Shown one piece after another: positions 35,010 to 43,983 of a stretch of 60,186 bases of DNA. The notes below the pieces were generated by a model. The model saw only the letters and a list, made by a program, of their open reading frames with translations, did no database searches and had not been told where the DNA came from. The translations under genes were made by a program, and so were the position numbers. Position 1 is the stretch's first letter. Each line of letters begins with the position of its first letter. Origin of the DNA: Hyphomicrobiales bacterium (GTDB lineage Bacteria; Pseudomonadota; Alphaproteobacteria; Rhizobiales; Rhizobiaceae); assembly GCA_900470805.1 (NCBI GenBank), contig UCCA01000053.1, positions 1 to 60,186 of the forward strand, written 5' to 3'.

Positions 35010-35945
35010 ATGAGTGACAGGACGATAACGCCAACGGAAATCTTCCCTCGTGGTTCGGCATCCGGTGCCATGGGATTGATCGAGTTGCTGAAGCCGCGAA
35101 AGACGCAAGCCGCCCTGCCGGCGCCTGCCTTGCTGGAATCCGCCGATGCCGCAGATGATGGGAAGCCGCTCATCGAGTTGCGGAACGTCTCCAAGACCTT
35201 CGGCGCGACGAAGGCGCTGAGCGACCTCGAGGTATCCATTCGTCCCGGTGAGCTGGTCACCGTGGTTGGCCCGTCCGGTTGCGGCAAGAGCACGCTCTTC
35301 AATATCCTCGCCGGTCTAGAAGAGCCCGATGCGGGCAATATCCTGCGCCTCAAGGGCGTCAGCTCCACGGCGTCCGATTTGCTCGGCAAGGTGTCCTTCA
35401 TGCCGCAGCGCGATCTGCTGCTGCCCTGGCGCAATGTGATCGACAACGCCATCATCGCCCTTGAAATCGAGGGCATGCCGCGCGCCGAGGCGCGCAAGCT
35501 CGCGATGGACATGCTTCCCGAGTTCGGTCTCGCCGGCTTCGAGAAGCAATATCCCAACCAGCTTTCGGGCGGCATGCGCCAGCGCGTGGCGCTGATGCGC
35601 ACCTTCTTGTTCAAGCGCGACCTGATGCTGCTCGACGAGCCGTTCGGCGCGCTCGATGCGCTCACCCGCACGATGATGCAGCGCTGGTTGCTCGATGTCT
35701 GGCAGAAGCACAAGCGCACGGTCTTGTTCATTACCCATGACGTCGATGAGGCGATCTTTCTCGGCGACCGCGTGCTGGTCATGACCGCGCGTCCGGGCAA
35801 GGTGAAGCTGGAGCAGGTTGTCGACCTGCCGCGCCCACGCAAGGCCGACATCGTCACCTCTCCCGAATTCATAGCGCTGAAGAAGACCCTTCTCGAGGCA
35901 ATCGAGGAAGAGAGCATGAAGTCCTTCCAGGTTACCGGACACTGA
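35010..35945 (+). CDS. NitT/TauT-type ABC importer ATPase (probably shared)
   Basis: ATPase of the SsuB/TauB family, 311 residues from MSDRTITPTEIFPRG. AGGAG at 34997-35001 fits this start, while the ATG at 34980 does not have one. The N-terminus carries about 55 residues before the core, which is longer than usual. Walker A GPSGCGKST, signature LSGGMRQR, Walker B MLLDEPFGALDALTR and switch ITHDVDEAI are intact. It is the only such ATPase among the two NMT1-type transporters of this window, so it probably serves both permease pairs. First gene of the sigma54-driven operon. Confidence 0.9.
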   Translation: MSDRTITPTEIFPRGSASGAMGLIELLKPRKTQAALPAPALLESADAADDGKPLIELRNVSKTFGATKALSDLEVSIRPGELVTVVGPSGCGKSTLFNILAGLEEPDAGNILRLKGVSSTASDLLGKVSFMPQRDLLLPWRNVIDNAIIALEIEGMPRAEARKLAMDMLPEFGLAGFEKQYPNQLSGGMRQRVALMRTFLFKRDLMLLDEPFGALDALTRTMMQRWLLDVWQKHKRTVLFITHDVDEAIFLGDRVLVMTARPGKVKLEQVVDLPRPRKADIVTSPEFIALKKTLLEAIEEESMKSFQVTGH

Positions 35946-35983
35946 TTTCACCGCACACTGATTGAAGCATGAGGAAACAGATT

Positions 35984-36763
35984 ATGACTGACCATTATTC
36001 GGGTCGCCCGGACCATATCGCCGAAGACGAATGGAAGGCGCGCGTCGATCTCGCCGCCTGCTACCGCATGGTTGCCCGCCTCGGCATGGACGATCTGATC
36101 TACAATCACATCTCGATGCGCGTGCCCGGTCATGATGACCAGTTCCTTCTGAACCCTTACGGCTTCCTGTTCGAGGAAATCACAGCGTCCAGCCTGGTGA
36201 AGATCGACATCGAGGGCAACAAGCTCGATGACACCCCCTACACGGTCAACAAGGCCGCCTTCGTCATTCACGGCGCGCTGCACAAGTCGAGCCATGATGC
36301 CGTCTGCGTGCTGCACACGCATTCCGATTCCAGCGTCGCGGTGTCGTGCCAGAAGGACGGCCTGCTGCCGCTCAGCCAGTTCGCCATGCGCTTCTATCAG
36401 CGCCAGGCTTTCCACGCCTATGAGGGTGTCGCCATCGATCTGGCGGAGCAGGAGCGCCTTATTAGCCATCTCGGCGACAACATGGTGATGCTGATGCGCA
36501 ACCACGGCATCCTCACCATCGGTCGCACGCCCGGCGAAGCCTTCATGCTGCTCTATTATTTCGAGCGCGCCGCGCGCATCCAGCTCGATCTCCAGGCCGC
36601 GAGCGCCTCCGGCGCCGAGCTTGTCATCCCGCCGCACGATGTTTGCGAGAAGGCGGCGCGCCAGTTCTGGGAGAGCAAGGGCGACATTCTTATTGCCGGT
36701 GAACGGGAGTGGCCGGCCTTCCTGCGCCAGCTGGACAGGGAAGGTTCGGATTTCCAGCAGTAA
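35984..36763 (+). CDS. class II aldolase/adducin family protein
   Basis: 259-residue protein of the AraD/FucA fold, started at the ATG behind GAGGAAA. Zinc-binding histidines are in VLHTHSDSSVAV and in the later MRNHGILTIG. YNHISMRVPG near residue 45 matches the phosphate or substrate loop region of the family. Members cleave or form C-C bonds, or act as decarboxylases or epimerases. The short C-terminal part FWESKGDILI is usual for the uncharacterised class II aldolase-like branch. It lies between the ATPase and the binding protein genes, so it is probably part of the breakdown of the imported compound. Confidence 0.87.
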   Translation: MTDHYSGRPDHIAEDEWKARVDLAACYRMVARLGMDDLIYNHISMRVPGHDDQFLLNPYGFLFEEITASSLVKIDIEGNKLDDTPYTVNKAAFVIHGALHKSSHDAVCVLHTHSDSSVAVSCQKDGLLPLSQFAMRFYQRQAFHAYEGVAIDLAEQERLISHLGDNMVMLMRNHGILTIGRTPGEAFMLLYYFERAARIQLDLQAASASGAELVIPPHDVCEKAARQFWESKGDILIAGEREWPAFLRQLDREGSDFQQ

Positions 36764-36814
36764 GCTCATCGGGGAGGGGACTGACACGTCACGAACAATA
36801 CAAAAGAGGGTTTC

Positions 36815-37840
36815 ATGCTCAACAGACGTAACGTTATCGCGGCATTCGCCGCCGCCGCCATTACGCTTCCCACACTCGGCATGTCCGCGGCTCCGGCCGG
36901 CGCGCAAGAGATGGTTGATGCCAGCCTGCGCCTGAAGTGGCTTACGCAGGCCCAGTTCGCGGGCTTCTACGTCGCGCTCGAGAAGGGCTACTACAAGGAC
37001 GAAGGTATCGACCTCACCATCAATCCGGGCGGACCGAACCTTCTGACCGAGAACCTCGTCGCAACCGGCGCCGATACGTTCGGTCTCTCCGGCGGCACGG
37101 ACAGCGTCTTTGCCGGACGCGACAAGGGCCTGCCGATCGTCTGCATCGGTGTTGCGCACCAGCAAACGCCGTTCGTCTTCGTGTCGCACAAGGACGGACC
37201 GGTTCAGAGCGTTGCCGAGTTCAAGGGCAAGAAGATCACGACCTGGTTCACCGGCGCCAACCATGTGCTTGCGGCCATGCTGTCGAAAGCCGGCATCGAC
37301 CCGAAAGACGCCAATATCCAGCCGCAGCAGGTTTCCGTCACCCCCTTCGTCGACAAGCAGGTCGATGTCGTGACCGCGACGCGCTACAACGAGCTCTACG
37401 TCATCAACCAGCGCGTCGGTAAGGAAAACCTCAACCTCTTCGTGCCCGAGGACAGCGGCGTCTCCTTCCCCCGCGACACGCTCATTGTCTCCGAGCAGAC
37501 CGCCACGGAGAAGCCGGAGCTGGTCGAGAAATTCCTCCGTGCTAGCGTCAAAGGCTGGAAGGAAGCCTTCGCTAACGAAAAGGAAGCGATCGACATCATC
37601 ATGAAGATCGCCCCGACGCTCGACCGCGCCCAGCAGGAATTCATGCTTTCGGAAATCAAGACGCTGATGACGGCTGGCAAGGCTTCGACCGACGGCATCT
37701 TCACGATCGACAAGGCCGCCGTCGGCTCGGCCAACGAGCTTCTGGCAAAGTACGGCGTGATCTCCAAGCCCGTCGATCTTGACAAAGCCTTCAACGCCAG
37801 CTTCATCGAGAAGATCCCGGCCGCGGAACGACGCCTGTGA
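36815..37840 (+). CDS. NMT1/THI5-like ABC importer B, periplasmic binding protein
   Basis: 341-residue binding protein with a twin-arginine-free but RR-containing signal (MLNRRNVIAAFAAAAITLPTLG, cleavage near AGAQE). The mature start LRLKWLTQAQFAGFYVALEKGYYKDEGID, the PGGPN motif, GADTFG and FKGKKITTW are shared in order with the paralogue at 18815. The ligand pocket residues differ (for example VAHQQTPFVFV against MSQQMTPFAYV), so the two may bind related but not identical compounds. AGAGGG precedes the ATG. Confidence 0.9.
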   Translation: MLNRRNVIAAFAAAAITLPTLGMSAAPAGAQEMVDASLRLKWLTQAQFAGFYVALEKGYYKDEGIDLTINPGGPNLLTENLVATGADTFGLSGGTDSVFAGRDKGLPIVCIGVAHQQTPFVFVSHKDGPVQSVAEFKGKKITTWFTGANHVLAAMLSKAGIDPKDANIQPQQVSVTPFVDKQVDVVTATRYNELYVINQRVGKENLNLFVPEDSGVSFPRDTLIVSEQTATEKPELVEKFLRASVKGWKEAFANEKEAIDIIMKIAPTLDRAQQEFMLSEIKTLMTAGKASTDGIFTIDKAAVGSANELLAKYGVISKPVDLDKAFNASFIEKIPAAERRL

Positions 37841-38634
37841 GCGGAATGAACGCATCCGCACCACGCCTGCCCGTCATCTCGACGGGCAGGATCTATGCTG
37901 CGGTAAAACCTATCCTGTGGCTGGCCGTGGGGCTGCTGACTATCGAAGTCATCGTCATGGCCTTCGGCATCCGCCCCTATTATCTGCCGCGCCCAAGCGT
38001 CATTGCCGCTAACATCATGGCGACACCCGGCGCCTATTTCGCCGGCCTGTGGCGGACATTCCTTGAGACGGCGCTCGGCTTCGTCGCCGGCAGCCTGTTC
38101 GGCGTCGCGATCGCGATCGTCTTCCACCGCTGGACGGCACTGCGCGAGCTGTTTTTCCCGCTCTTCATCGTATCGCAGACCATTCCCGTCATTGCTTTCG
38201 GCGCCGTAGTCGTGCTCTGGTTTGGCAATACGCTGTTCGCCAAGGCAGTGATTTCCTTCTACGTCAGCTTCCTTCCGGTTACGGTCAACGCCATCCTCGG
38301 CTTTTCATCGGTCGATCCGAAACAGGTTCAGCTGATGCGCAGCTTCGGCGCCAGGGATGGGCAGATCCTGCGGCGGATCTATCTGCCGGCCGCCTTGCCG
38401 CAGATCTTCGTCGCGCTGAAGCTTGCCTCTTCGCTTGCCCTCGTCGGCGCGATCGTCGGCGAGTGGTTCGGCGATACGACCGGCCTCGGCGTGCTGCTGC
38501 TGCAGGCGATGTACAACGAAAACGTCGTCGGCATCTGGGCGACGATCGTCGTCTCCGCCTTTCTCGGGATGGGGCTCTATGGCGTCGTTTCCGGGGCGGA
38601 GCGCCACATCGTCTTCTGGGGGGCTGAGAAATGA
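37837..38634 (+). CDS. NitT/TauT-type ABC importer B, permease 1
   Basis: Inner-membrane permease, 265 residues if started at the GTG that overlaps the binding-protein stop (GTGA); the ATG at 37846 is the alternative. The PYYLPRPSVIAANI segment and the EAA loop KQVQLMRSFGARDGQILRRIYLPAALP are typical. It closely resembles the permease at 17958 (both contain VGAIVGEWFGD and GLGVLLLQA/GLGVMLLQA), which shows that importers A and B arose by duplication of a module. Confidence 0.9.
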   Translation: MSGMNASAPRLPVISTGRIYAAVKPILWLAVGLLTIEVIVMAFGIRPYYLPRPSVIAANIMATPGAYFAGLWRTFLETALGFVAGSLFGVAIAIVFHRWTALRELFFPLFIVSQTIPVIAFGAVVVLWFGNTLFAKAVISFYVSFLPVTVNAILGFSSVDPKQVQLMRSFGARDGQILRRIYLPAALPQIFVALKLASSLALVGAIVGEWFGDTTGLGVLLLQAMYNENVVGIWATIVVSAFLGMGLYGVVSGAERHIVFWGAEK

Positions 38635-39389
38635 GCAATCAACGCACGGACAACCTGCGCCAGATTGGGCGCGGCATCGCGGGCGCGCTGCTGATCGCCG
38701 TTATATGGGAACTGTCGGCGCGCGGCTTCAACCTACCGGCCTATGTGCTGCCGTCGGTCTCCAGCATTCTTTCCGGAATAGTGTCGGACGCACGCAATCT
38801 TTTTGACGCTACCGTCTTTACGGCCGGTGAGGCAATCGCAGGCTATGTGATCGGCTGCGCCATCGGAATGTCGCTCGCTGTCCTCGTCACCATCATCCCC
38901 GCCGCGCGCGGCGTTGTCCTGCCGCTTGCGACGGCCATCAACTCGGTCCCCGTCGTCGCCTACTCGCCGCTTGTCCTGCTCTGGTTCGGCATGGGGATGA
39001 CGTCAAAGGTGGTGATGGTGGCGATTGCGGTTTCCTTCACGATCTTTCTCAGCACTATCGCCGGCCTCGACCGGGTCGACCGAAAGACGGTCGATCTCAT
39101 CCGTTCCTTCGGCGCCGGACAGCTTGCCGTCGTCTGGCGGCTGCGTCTTCCGACCGCGCTGCCGCTGATCATTGCCGGCATGCGCGTATCGACGGTGCGC
39201 AGCGTGCTGGTGGCCATCGTCACCGAGATGCTCGGCGCTTATGGCGGTCTCGGCTGGGTCATTTATCAGGCGGTGCTGCAGATCGATTTCGTCAAGGTCT
39301 GGGCGGCTATCATCGTCGCCTCGACGATCAGCCTCGTATTCTTCGCCGCGATCAGCTTTGTCGAGCGGCGTTACGTCTTCTGGAGATAG
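38631..39389 (+). CDS. NitT/TauT-type ABC importer B, permease 2
   Basis: Inner-membrane permease, 252 residues, overlapping the previous gene by four bases (ATGA). It contains NLPAYVLPSVSSILSGI and the EAA loop KTVDLIRSFGAGQLAVVWRLRLPTALP, and the VTEMLGAYGGLGWVIYQA segment matches VAEMLGAYNGIGQIVYRA in the permease at 17215. So each permease of set B has its counterpart in set A. Confidence 0.9.
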   Translation: MSNQRTDNLRQIGRGIAGALLIAVIWELSARGFNLPAYVLPSVSSILSGIVSDARNLFDATVFTAGEAIAGYVIGCAIGMSLAVLVTIIPAARGVVLPLATAINSVPVVAYSPLVLLWFGMGMTSKVVMVAIAVSFTIFLSTIAGLDRVDRKTVDLIRSFGAGQLAVVWRLRLPTALPLIIAGMRVSTVRSVLVAIVTEMLGAYGGLGWVIYQAVLQIDFVKVWAAIIVASTISLVFFAAISFVERRYVFWR

Positions 39390-39396
39390 GCATAGC

Positions 39397-40692
39397 ATGA
39401 CACGAAAGATTCACTTCGGCCTCTTTCTTCTCGGCACCGGCAGCCATGTCGCCGGCTGGCGAATGCCGGGCGCGATAGACAGTTTCCAGAATATCGACCA
39501 GGTTCGCGCAATAGCGCAGGAAGCCGAGCGGGGTCTCTTCGATCTCATCTTCATGGGAGACAATCTGCACGCCGACCCGGCGGCGCACCCCTCCTATACG
39601 GCGCGTCTGGAACCTCTGACGCTTCTGTCGGCCGTCGCCGGCGCGACGAAGCACATCGGGCTTGGGGCCACCGTCTCAACAACCTACAGCGATCCTTTCA
39701 CGGTTGCGCGCGTCTTTGCTTCGCTTGATCATCTCAGCGGTGGTCGTGCTGCCTGGAACGCGGTAACGACGGCGAACCCGACGGCCGCCGCAAATTTTGG
39801 GACCATTCACCCCGATCATGCGAAGCGCTACGAGATCGCCGAGGAGTTCCTCACCGTCGTTCGTGGTCTCTGGGATTGCTGGGCCGACGACGCGATCACT
39901 GCCGACCGCAAAACAGGTGTCTACATCGATCCAGCCAAGGTTCGCCCTCTCGATCATGACGGTGCGCATTTCAAGGTCAAGGGGCCGTTGAACATCGGCC
40001 GCTCGCCGCAGGGACAGCCGATTATCCTGCAGGCCGGCGGTTCAGGCCCCGGCCAGGAACTGGCGGCACAATCGGCCGACGTGGTCTTCTCGGTGACACA
40101 GGATCTCGACGAAGCACGCTCTTTCTACCGCTCCGTCAAGGATCGCCTGCCGAAATACGGTCGCGCCGAAGACAGCATGGTCATCCTGCCGGGCCTCATG
40201 CCAATCGTCGGGCGAACGGAGCGCGAGGCCCACGATAAGCTCGCGGCGCTACAGAGCTTCATCAGCGAAACCAATGCGCTGTCACTGCTGTCCGATCGCT
40301 TCGGCATCGACATGAGCGTCTATGATCTCGACGGTCCCATTCCCGAGGACCTGAAGCCGTCGGACAGCTATCATGCCTTCGCCAAGGTCATGCTCGACAA
40401 GGCGCGGCGCGAAAATATGCGGCTGCGCGATGTCTACAACCTCATGGCCGCGGCGCGCGGGCATTGGGTTCTCTGCGGCACGCCGGAATACATTGCCGAC
40501 ACGCTCGAGATCTGGTTTAAAAAGGGCGCCGCCGACGGCTTCAATATCATGCCGTCGCACTTCCCCGATGGCCTGACCGATTTCGTCGAGATGGTCGTGC
40601 CGATCCTGCAGGAGCGAGGCCTTTATCGCACCGAATATGAAAGCGGCACGCTGCGCGACCGGATGGGGTTCGAACGTCCGGCGCGGATCTAG
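39397..40692 (+). CDS. NtaA/SnaA/DszA-family FMN-dependent monooxygenase
   Basis: Luciferase-like flavin monooxygenase, 431 residues from MTRKIHFGLFLLGTGSHVAGWR. Family features are visible: the IMGDNLHADP-like loop FIMGDNLHA, GLGATVSTTYSDPFTVARVFASLDHLSGGRAAWNAVTT, HYDHDGAHFKVKGPLNI-like RPLDHDGAHFKV and QAGGSGPGQELAA. Such enzymes use reduced FMN from a separate reductase to oxidise or cleave C-N, C-S or N-heterocyclic bonds (nitrilotriacetate, dibenzothiophene sulfone, pristinamycin precursors). The reductase gene follows directly. It is likely the key oxidative step of the pathway. Confidence 0.9.
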   Translation: MTRKIHFGLFLLGTGSHVAGWRMPGAIDSFQNIDQVRAIAQEAERGLFDLIFMGDNLHADPAAHPSYTARLEPLTLLSAVAGATKHIGLGATVSTTYSDPFTVARVFASLDHLSGGRAAWNAVTTANPTAAANFGTIHPDHAKRYEIAEEFLTVVRGLWDCWADDAITADRKTGVYIDPAKVRPLDHDGAHFKVKGPLNIGRSPQGQPIILQAGGSGPGQELAAQSADVVFSVTQDLDEARSFYRSVKDRLPKYGRAEDSMVILPGLMPIVGRTEREAHDKLAALQSFISETNALSLLSDRFGIDMSVYDLDGPIPEDLKPSDSYHAFAKVMLDKARRENMRLRDVYNLMAAARGHWVLCGTPEYIADTLEIWFKKGAADGFNIMPSHFPDGLTDFVEMVVPILQERGLYRTEYESGTLRDRMGFERPARI

Positions 40693-40702
40693 GAGACTAT
40701 GG

Positions 40703-41215
40703 ATGGGGATGATAGATCACAGCTTCGATACGGTGGAAAGCTTGGAGTTCCGCCATGGCATGTCGCGCCTCGGCGCGGCGGTCAACATCGTGACGACGCG
40801 GGCCGGTGACGGCCCTTACGGCTTCACCGCATCGGCCGTCTGCAGCGTCAGCGATACGCCGGCGACGCTGCTTGCTTGCATAAACCGCACGAGTTCCTGC
40901 TTTCCGGCATTCGAGGCGGCGCGCTTCTTCTGCGTCAACACGCTGGCGCCCGGCCACGTGGCGCTCTCCAATCTGTTTGGTGGCAAGACCCCGATGGCCG
41001 AACGCTTTGCGACCGGCGGATGGGTCGAAGGCAACACCGGCGCGCCTGTTCTCGAGGATGCGCTGGTCAGCTTCGAATGCGAACTGACTAAAGGGCTCGA
41101 TCAGGGAACGCACCGCGTGCTTTTTGGCCGTGTCTTGCGCGTCAACGTCGCCGAAAACCAGGAGGCGCTTCTCTACTGCGCCAAGCGATATGTGACGATA
41201 GGTGGCGCGGACTAG
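40703..41215 (+). CDS. flavin reductase (NtaB/RutF/HpaC family)
   Basis: NAD(P)H:flavin oxidoreductase, 170 residues from MGMIDHSFDTVESLEFRHGM; AGGAG at 40691-40695 fits this ATG. The FMN-binding stretch GPYGFTASAVCSVSDTPATLLACINRTSS, FCVNTLAPGHVALSNLF and HRVLFGRVLRVNV are typical. It would supply reduced FMN to the monooxygenase encoded ten bases upstream. Last gene of the operon. Confidence 0.9.
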   Translation: MGMIDHSFDTVESLEFRHGMSRLGAAVNIVTTRAGDGPYGFTASAVCSVSDTPATLLACINRTSSCFPAFEAARFFCVNTLAPGHVALSNLFGGKTPMAERFATGGWVEGNTGAPVLEDALVSFECELTKGLDQGTHRVLFGRVLRVNVAENQEALLYCAKRYVTIGGAD

Positions 41216-41238
41216 AAGCGGGTCACGAAGTTGAGCTG

Positions 41239-41266
41239 CGCGGCGCTGGATTTTATAAGCGCCGCG
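41239..41266. terminator. stem-loop between convergent genes
   Basis: CGCGGCGCT (41239-41247) and AGCGCCGCG (41258-41266) form a perfect 9-bp stem with a 10-base AT-rich loop, between the flavin reductase and the convergent phytochrome gene. There is no U-tract on either side, so it may be a factor-dependent end or RNA-stabilising structure. The rest of 41216-41442 has a GTG-started minus-strand frame of 76 codons directly after the phytochrome stop, with no recognisable homology. I do not call it. Confidence 0.4.
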
Positions 41267-41442
41267 ATGACGCTGGTCCTTTGTCGAATGCGCAAGAATG
41301 TCGCGGTGGAGCTGAAGGATATGGGTCTCGGTGAATGAAATGGCTTCGTGACACTGAAGATGGTTTCCAGCACCTCCGCATAGCCGGCAACCTTTTGCTC
41401 GTCGCGTGTTGTAAAAGATCCAAGGCGAAGTTCGTTAAGCAC

Positions 41443-43983
41443 TCAGCGAGCCAAGGCAATGGCAATTTCACTCGCAAGGGCTTGAGCGGTGATAGGTTTT
41501 CGGACCACCGGCACGGAAGAAAACTGGTCGGGAATCGCCACGCTGTCGCGGTATCCCGTCGCGAAGACGAAGGGGATTCCTCTCTTCGTCAGGTCGAGAG
41601 CGATCTCTTCCGAGGTCTCGTTTCCGAGGTTTAGATCGAGAACCGCGCATTGCGGTTCTTCCTCTGCAAGGGACTGTATCGCCAGCATGACGTTTGGCAA
41701 TGTCCTGACTTCTGCGGCGCCCAGGCTGCGAAGTACATCTTCCGTGTCGAGCGCTATAAGTCCCTGATCTTCGACCAGCATGACGACAAGACCGGCTAAG
41801 GGTTGGCCGATCGCTGCCGGCTCCGCCACACGAGGGTTGGAGGCGCTGACTACATAATGATGTTCTGATGGCACGACAAACCGGGCCTCTAGTCCACCCG
41901 GCGCGAATGTCAGTTCCGCCGTTCCGCCGAGATCGAAATTCACAGTCTTGTCGATCAGCGTGCTTCCAAAACCTTTCCGGTTCGGCGGCGCGACGACGGG
42001 ACCTCCGGTTTCGAGCCAAATCATTTCGCAGTCGCCATTCGCATTTACCGACCAACGAACTTCGAGCTTTCCCTCCGGCACGGACAGGCTGCCGTACTTC
42101 GCCGCATTCGTCATCATCTCGTGGAGAACGAGCGCGAAGACGCCGAAAGCGCGCTCTGTCAGGCCGATCGACGCGCCTGAGAGGCGAATACGCTCGCGAT
42201 CCTTGAAGCGATGCATGGCCGCTTCCGCCTCCAGAAGGGACAGGATTTCCCCGCCGTTCTTTCCCGAGAAGGACTGGTCATGGGCAAACGACAGCGCGCG
42301 CAGTCGCCCGTCGAAAGACTGGGTAAACTCGTCGATCGTCGTAGCGCTCGATCCGGTCTGCGAAGCGATCGATTTCACCAGCGACAGAATGTTTTTGACC
42401 CGGTGGTTGAGCTCGGCGTTCAGGATGTTGCGCCGCGCGTCGGTTCGTGATCGTTGTTCTTCCGTCCTGTCATTGTGGTGAAGAAGAAGGTCTCGGATGT
42501 AGCTTCTGATCGCCTCCGCGACGGCGACGTCGTCATTCGACCACGGCGTTGAGCGATTGCGCACGTCTTCGCGCCAAGCGTCGAAACTGCCGCGGGGCGT
42601 CAAGCGGTCACCGCTCGGACCTGAAACGATCTTCTTGACCGGCTCGCCCGCCCATTCGACCGTATGGGCCTCTTCGCTTCTAAAGAACAACATATAGCTG
42701 TTTGACGACATGGACACCGGAACGGCCATCACCCCAGCGACGCTGGCCCCGTACTGAACGCTGTCGGGGAAAATTTCTTTCAGATGATTTTCATGCCAGA
42801 TCGCACCACCAGAGGTACTCTTTGCGCGTGCAACGAGTTCCTGCAGCCCGTCCTCATCAGGAACGATGCCCGTCGTGTTCCACTGGTCGTGGCTCAGGAA
42901 CGCGGAGCCGTCGCAGTCGAGCAGTCCAGAAAAGTCCCGCAGCTTGTCGCGCAGGCTGATGTCGACGTCGTCGGACTGATCGATCGTCGAGGTGATCGCG
43001 TCGAGCTTGATTCGCGCGAGGGCGGTTGCCGCCTGCTGCACGCGCGTTTCGGCCGCGCTCAGGTGAAGCGAGAAGTATTGGGCAAATAGCTCGGTCGCGA
43101 CCCGCAGCGGTATCGAAAGAACCTTCGGCTGATTGTGATGGCAGGCGATGAGGCCCCAGAGCTCGCCACCCACGACTATCGAAATTGACATCGATGCACC
43201 GACGCCCATGTTGCGCAGGTATTCGCAATGGATCGGTGAAACGCTCCGAAGGTGCGAGAAAGAAAGATCGATTGGGTTCTGTCCTTCGCCCAGTGGTGGC
43301 GTAAGGGGCACGGGTGCGAAATCGACGTCGCCGATCACCCTAATCCAATTCTTCAAGTAGAGCTTGCGCGCCTGAGCCGGAATATCCGAGAACGGGAAAT
43401 GCTGACCCATAAAGCTTTGAAGAGACGACTCCTTCGCTTCCGCGACGACCCGTCCGGCTCCGTTGTGAAGGAATCGATAGACCATGACTCGGTCGTAGCC
43501 GAGCATTGCCCGAACGATCCTTGCGGCCGTCCTCAGCATCCCATCGATTTCGGTCTCGCTATCGATACGCCGTACCATCGACTGCGTCAGGCCGAGGGCC
43601 AGTTCAGCGTCCACCGATGAGGCCGAAGGTTCAAGTTCAACGAACATCCGCCCCTCGTGACGATGTACGGTGACGTCAGTTGGCTGAAGCGAGCGTTCTA
43701 TGCGAGCCTTAAGAAGGACGCCTGCGACGTGACTGTCACCGGCTCTCGCAGCGGCGTTGGCGACATCGTGCGCGACGGGTCCGCCAAGAATATCCGATAA
43801 GGACGCGCCAACGATCTGCCCGTTCACACCGATGTAGTCTTGGATGTTCTCAGAGACGAACGTAACTGTCGCCGATGTCGGATCGACGATGAGCATCGCA
43901 CCATGTGGCTGGATGCTTCCGGGAATATGGATCGGCTCCCGATCGCAATTCGACAGGTCAACATCCGCTCTATTGTAGCTCAT
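41443..43983 (-). CDS. bphP: bacteriophytochrome: PAS-GAF-PHY, HWE-type kinase, receiver
   Basis: 846-residue red/far-red photoreceptor kinase. C13 (NCDREPIHIPGSIQPHG) is the biliverdin attachment site of the PAS domain. The GAF domain has the DIP motif at 200-202 and SPIHCEYLRNMG at 249-260, and the PHY tongue has PRGSF at 463-467. The kinase is of the HWE/HisKA_2 type: H527 (NHRVKN), N627 in HEMMTNAAKYGSLS and W656-x-E658. A receiver follows, with D783 (VLDLNLG) and K829. This layout matches Agrobacterium Agp2, a bathy phytochrome. Whether the dark state is Pfr cannot be read here. No heme oxygenase gene is in the window, so biliverdin must come from elsewhere. Confidence 0.93.
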   Translation of the reverse strand: MSYNRADVDLSNCDREPIHIPGSIQPHGAMLIVDPTSATVTFVSENIQDYIGVNGQIVGASLSDILGGPVAHDVANAAARAGDSHVAGVLLKARIERSLQPTDVTVHRHEGRMFVELEPSASSVDAELALGLTQSMVRRIDSETEIDGMLRTAARIVRAMLGYDRVMVYRFLHNGAGRVVAEAKESSLQSFMGQHFPFSDIPAQARKLYLKNWIRVIGDVDFAPVPLTPPLGEGQNPIDLSFSHLRSVSPIHCEYLRNMGVGASMSISIVVGGELWGLIACHHNQPKVLSIPLRVATELFAQYFSLHLSAAETRVQQAATALARIKLDAITSTIDQSDDVDISLRDKLRDFSGLLDCDGSAFLSHDQWNTTGIVPDEDGLQELVARAKSTSGGAIWHENHLKEIFPDSVQYGASVAGVMAVPVSMSSNSYMLFFRSEEAHTVEWAGEPVKKIVSGPSGDRLTPRGSFDAWREDVRNRSTPWSNDDVAVAEAIRSYIRDLLLHHNDRTEEQRSRTDARRNILNAELNHRVKNILSLVKSIASQTGSSATTIDEFTQSFDGRLRALSFAHDQSFSGKNGGEILSLLEAEAAMHRFKDRERIRLSGASIGLTERAFGVFALVLHEMMTNAAKYGSLSVPEGKLEVRWSVNANGDCEMIWLETGGPVVAPPNRKGFGSTLIDKTVNFDLGGTAELTFAPGGLEARFVVPSEHHYVVSASNPRVAEPAAIGQPLAGLVVMLVEDQGLIALDTEDVLRSLGAAEVRTLPNVMLAIQSLAEEEPQCAVLDLNLGNETSEEIALDLTKRGIPFVFATGYRDSVAIPDQFSSVPVVRKPITAQALASEIAIALAR

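Noticed and set aside
33699..35108. Open frame of 469 codons on the minus strand
   Set aside because: Antisense to the nucleoside hydrolase and across a terminator and a sigma54 promoter; no protein-like pattern.
35948..37864. Open frame of 638 codons on the minus strand
   Set aside because: It lies antisense to the aldolase and NMT1 binding-protein genes, has no family features and arises from the strong codon bias of the real genes.
41212..41442. 76-codon GTG-started frame directly after the phytochrome stop
   Set aside because: No ribosome-binding site of note, no recognisable homology and it crosses the GC stem-loop; possible but not supported.
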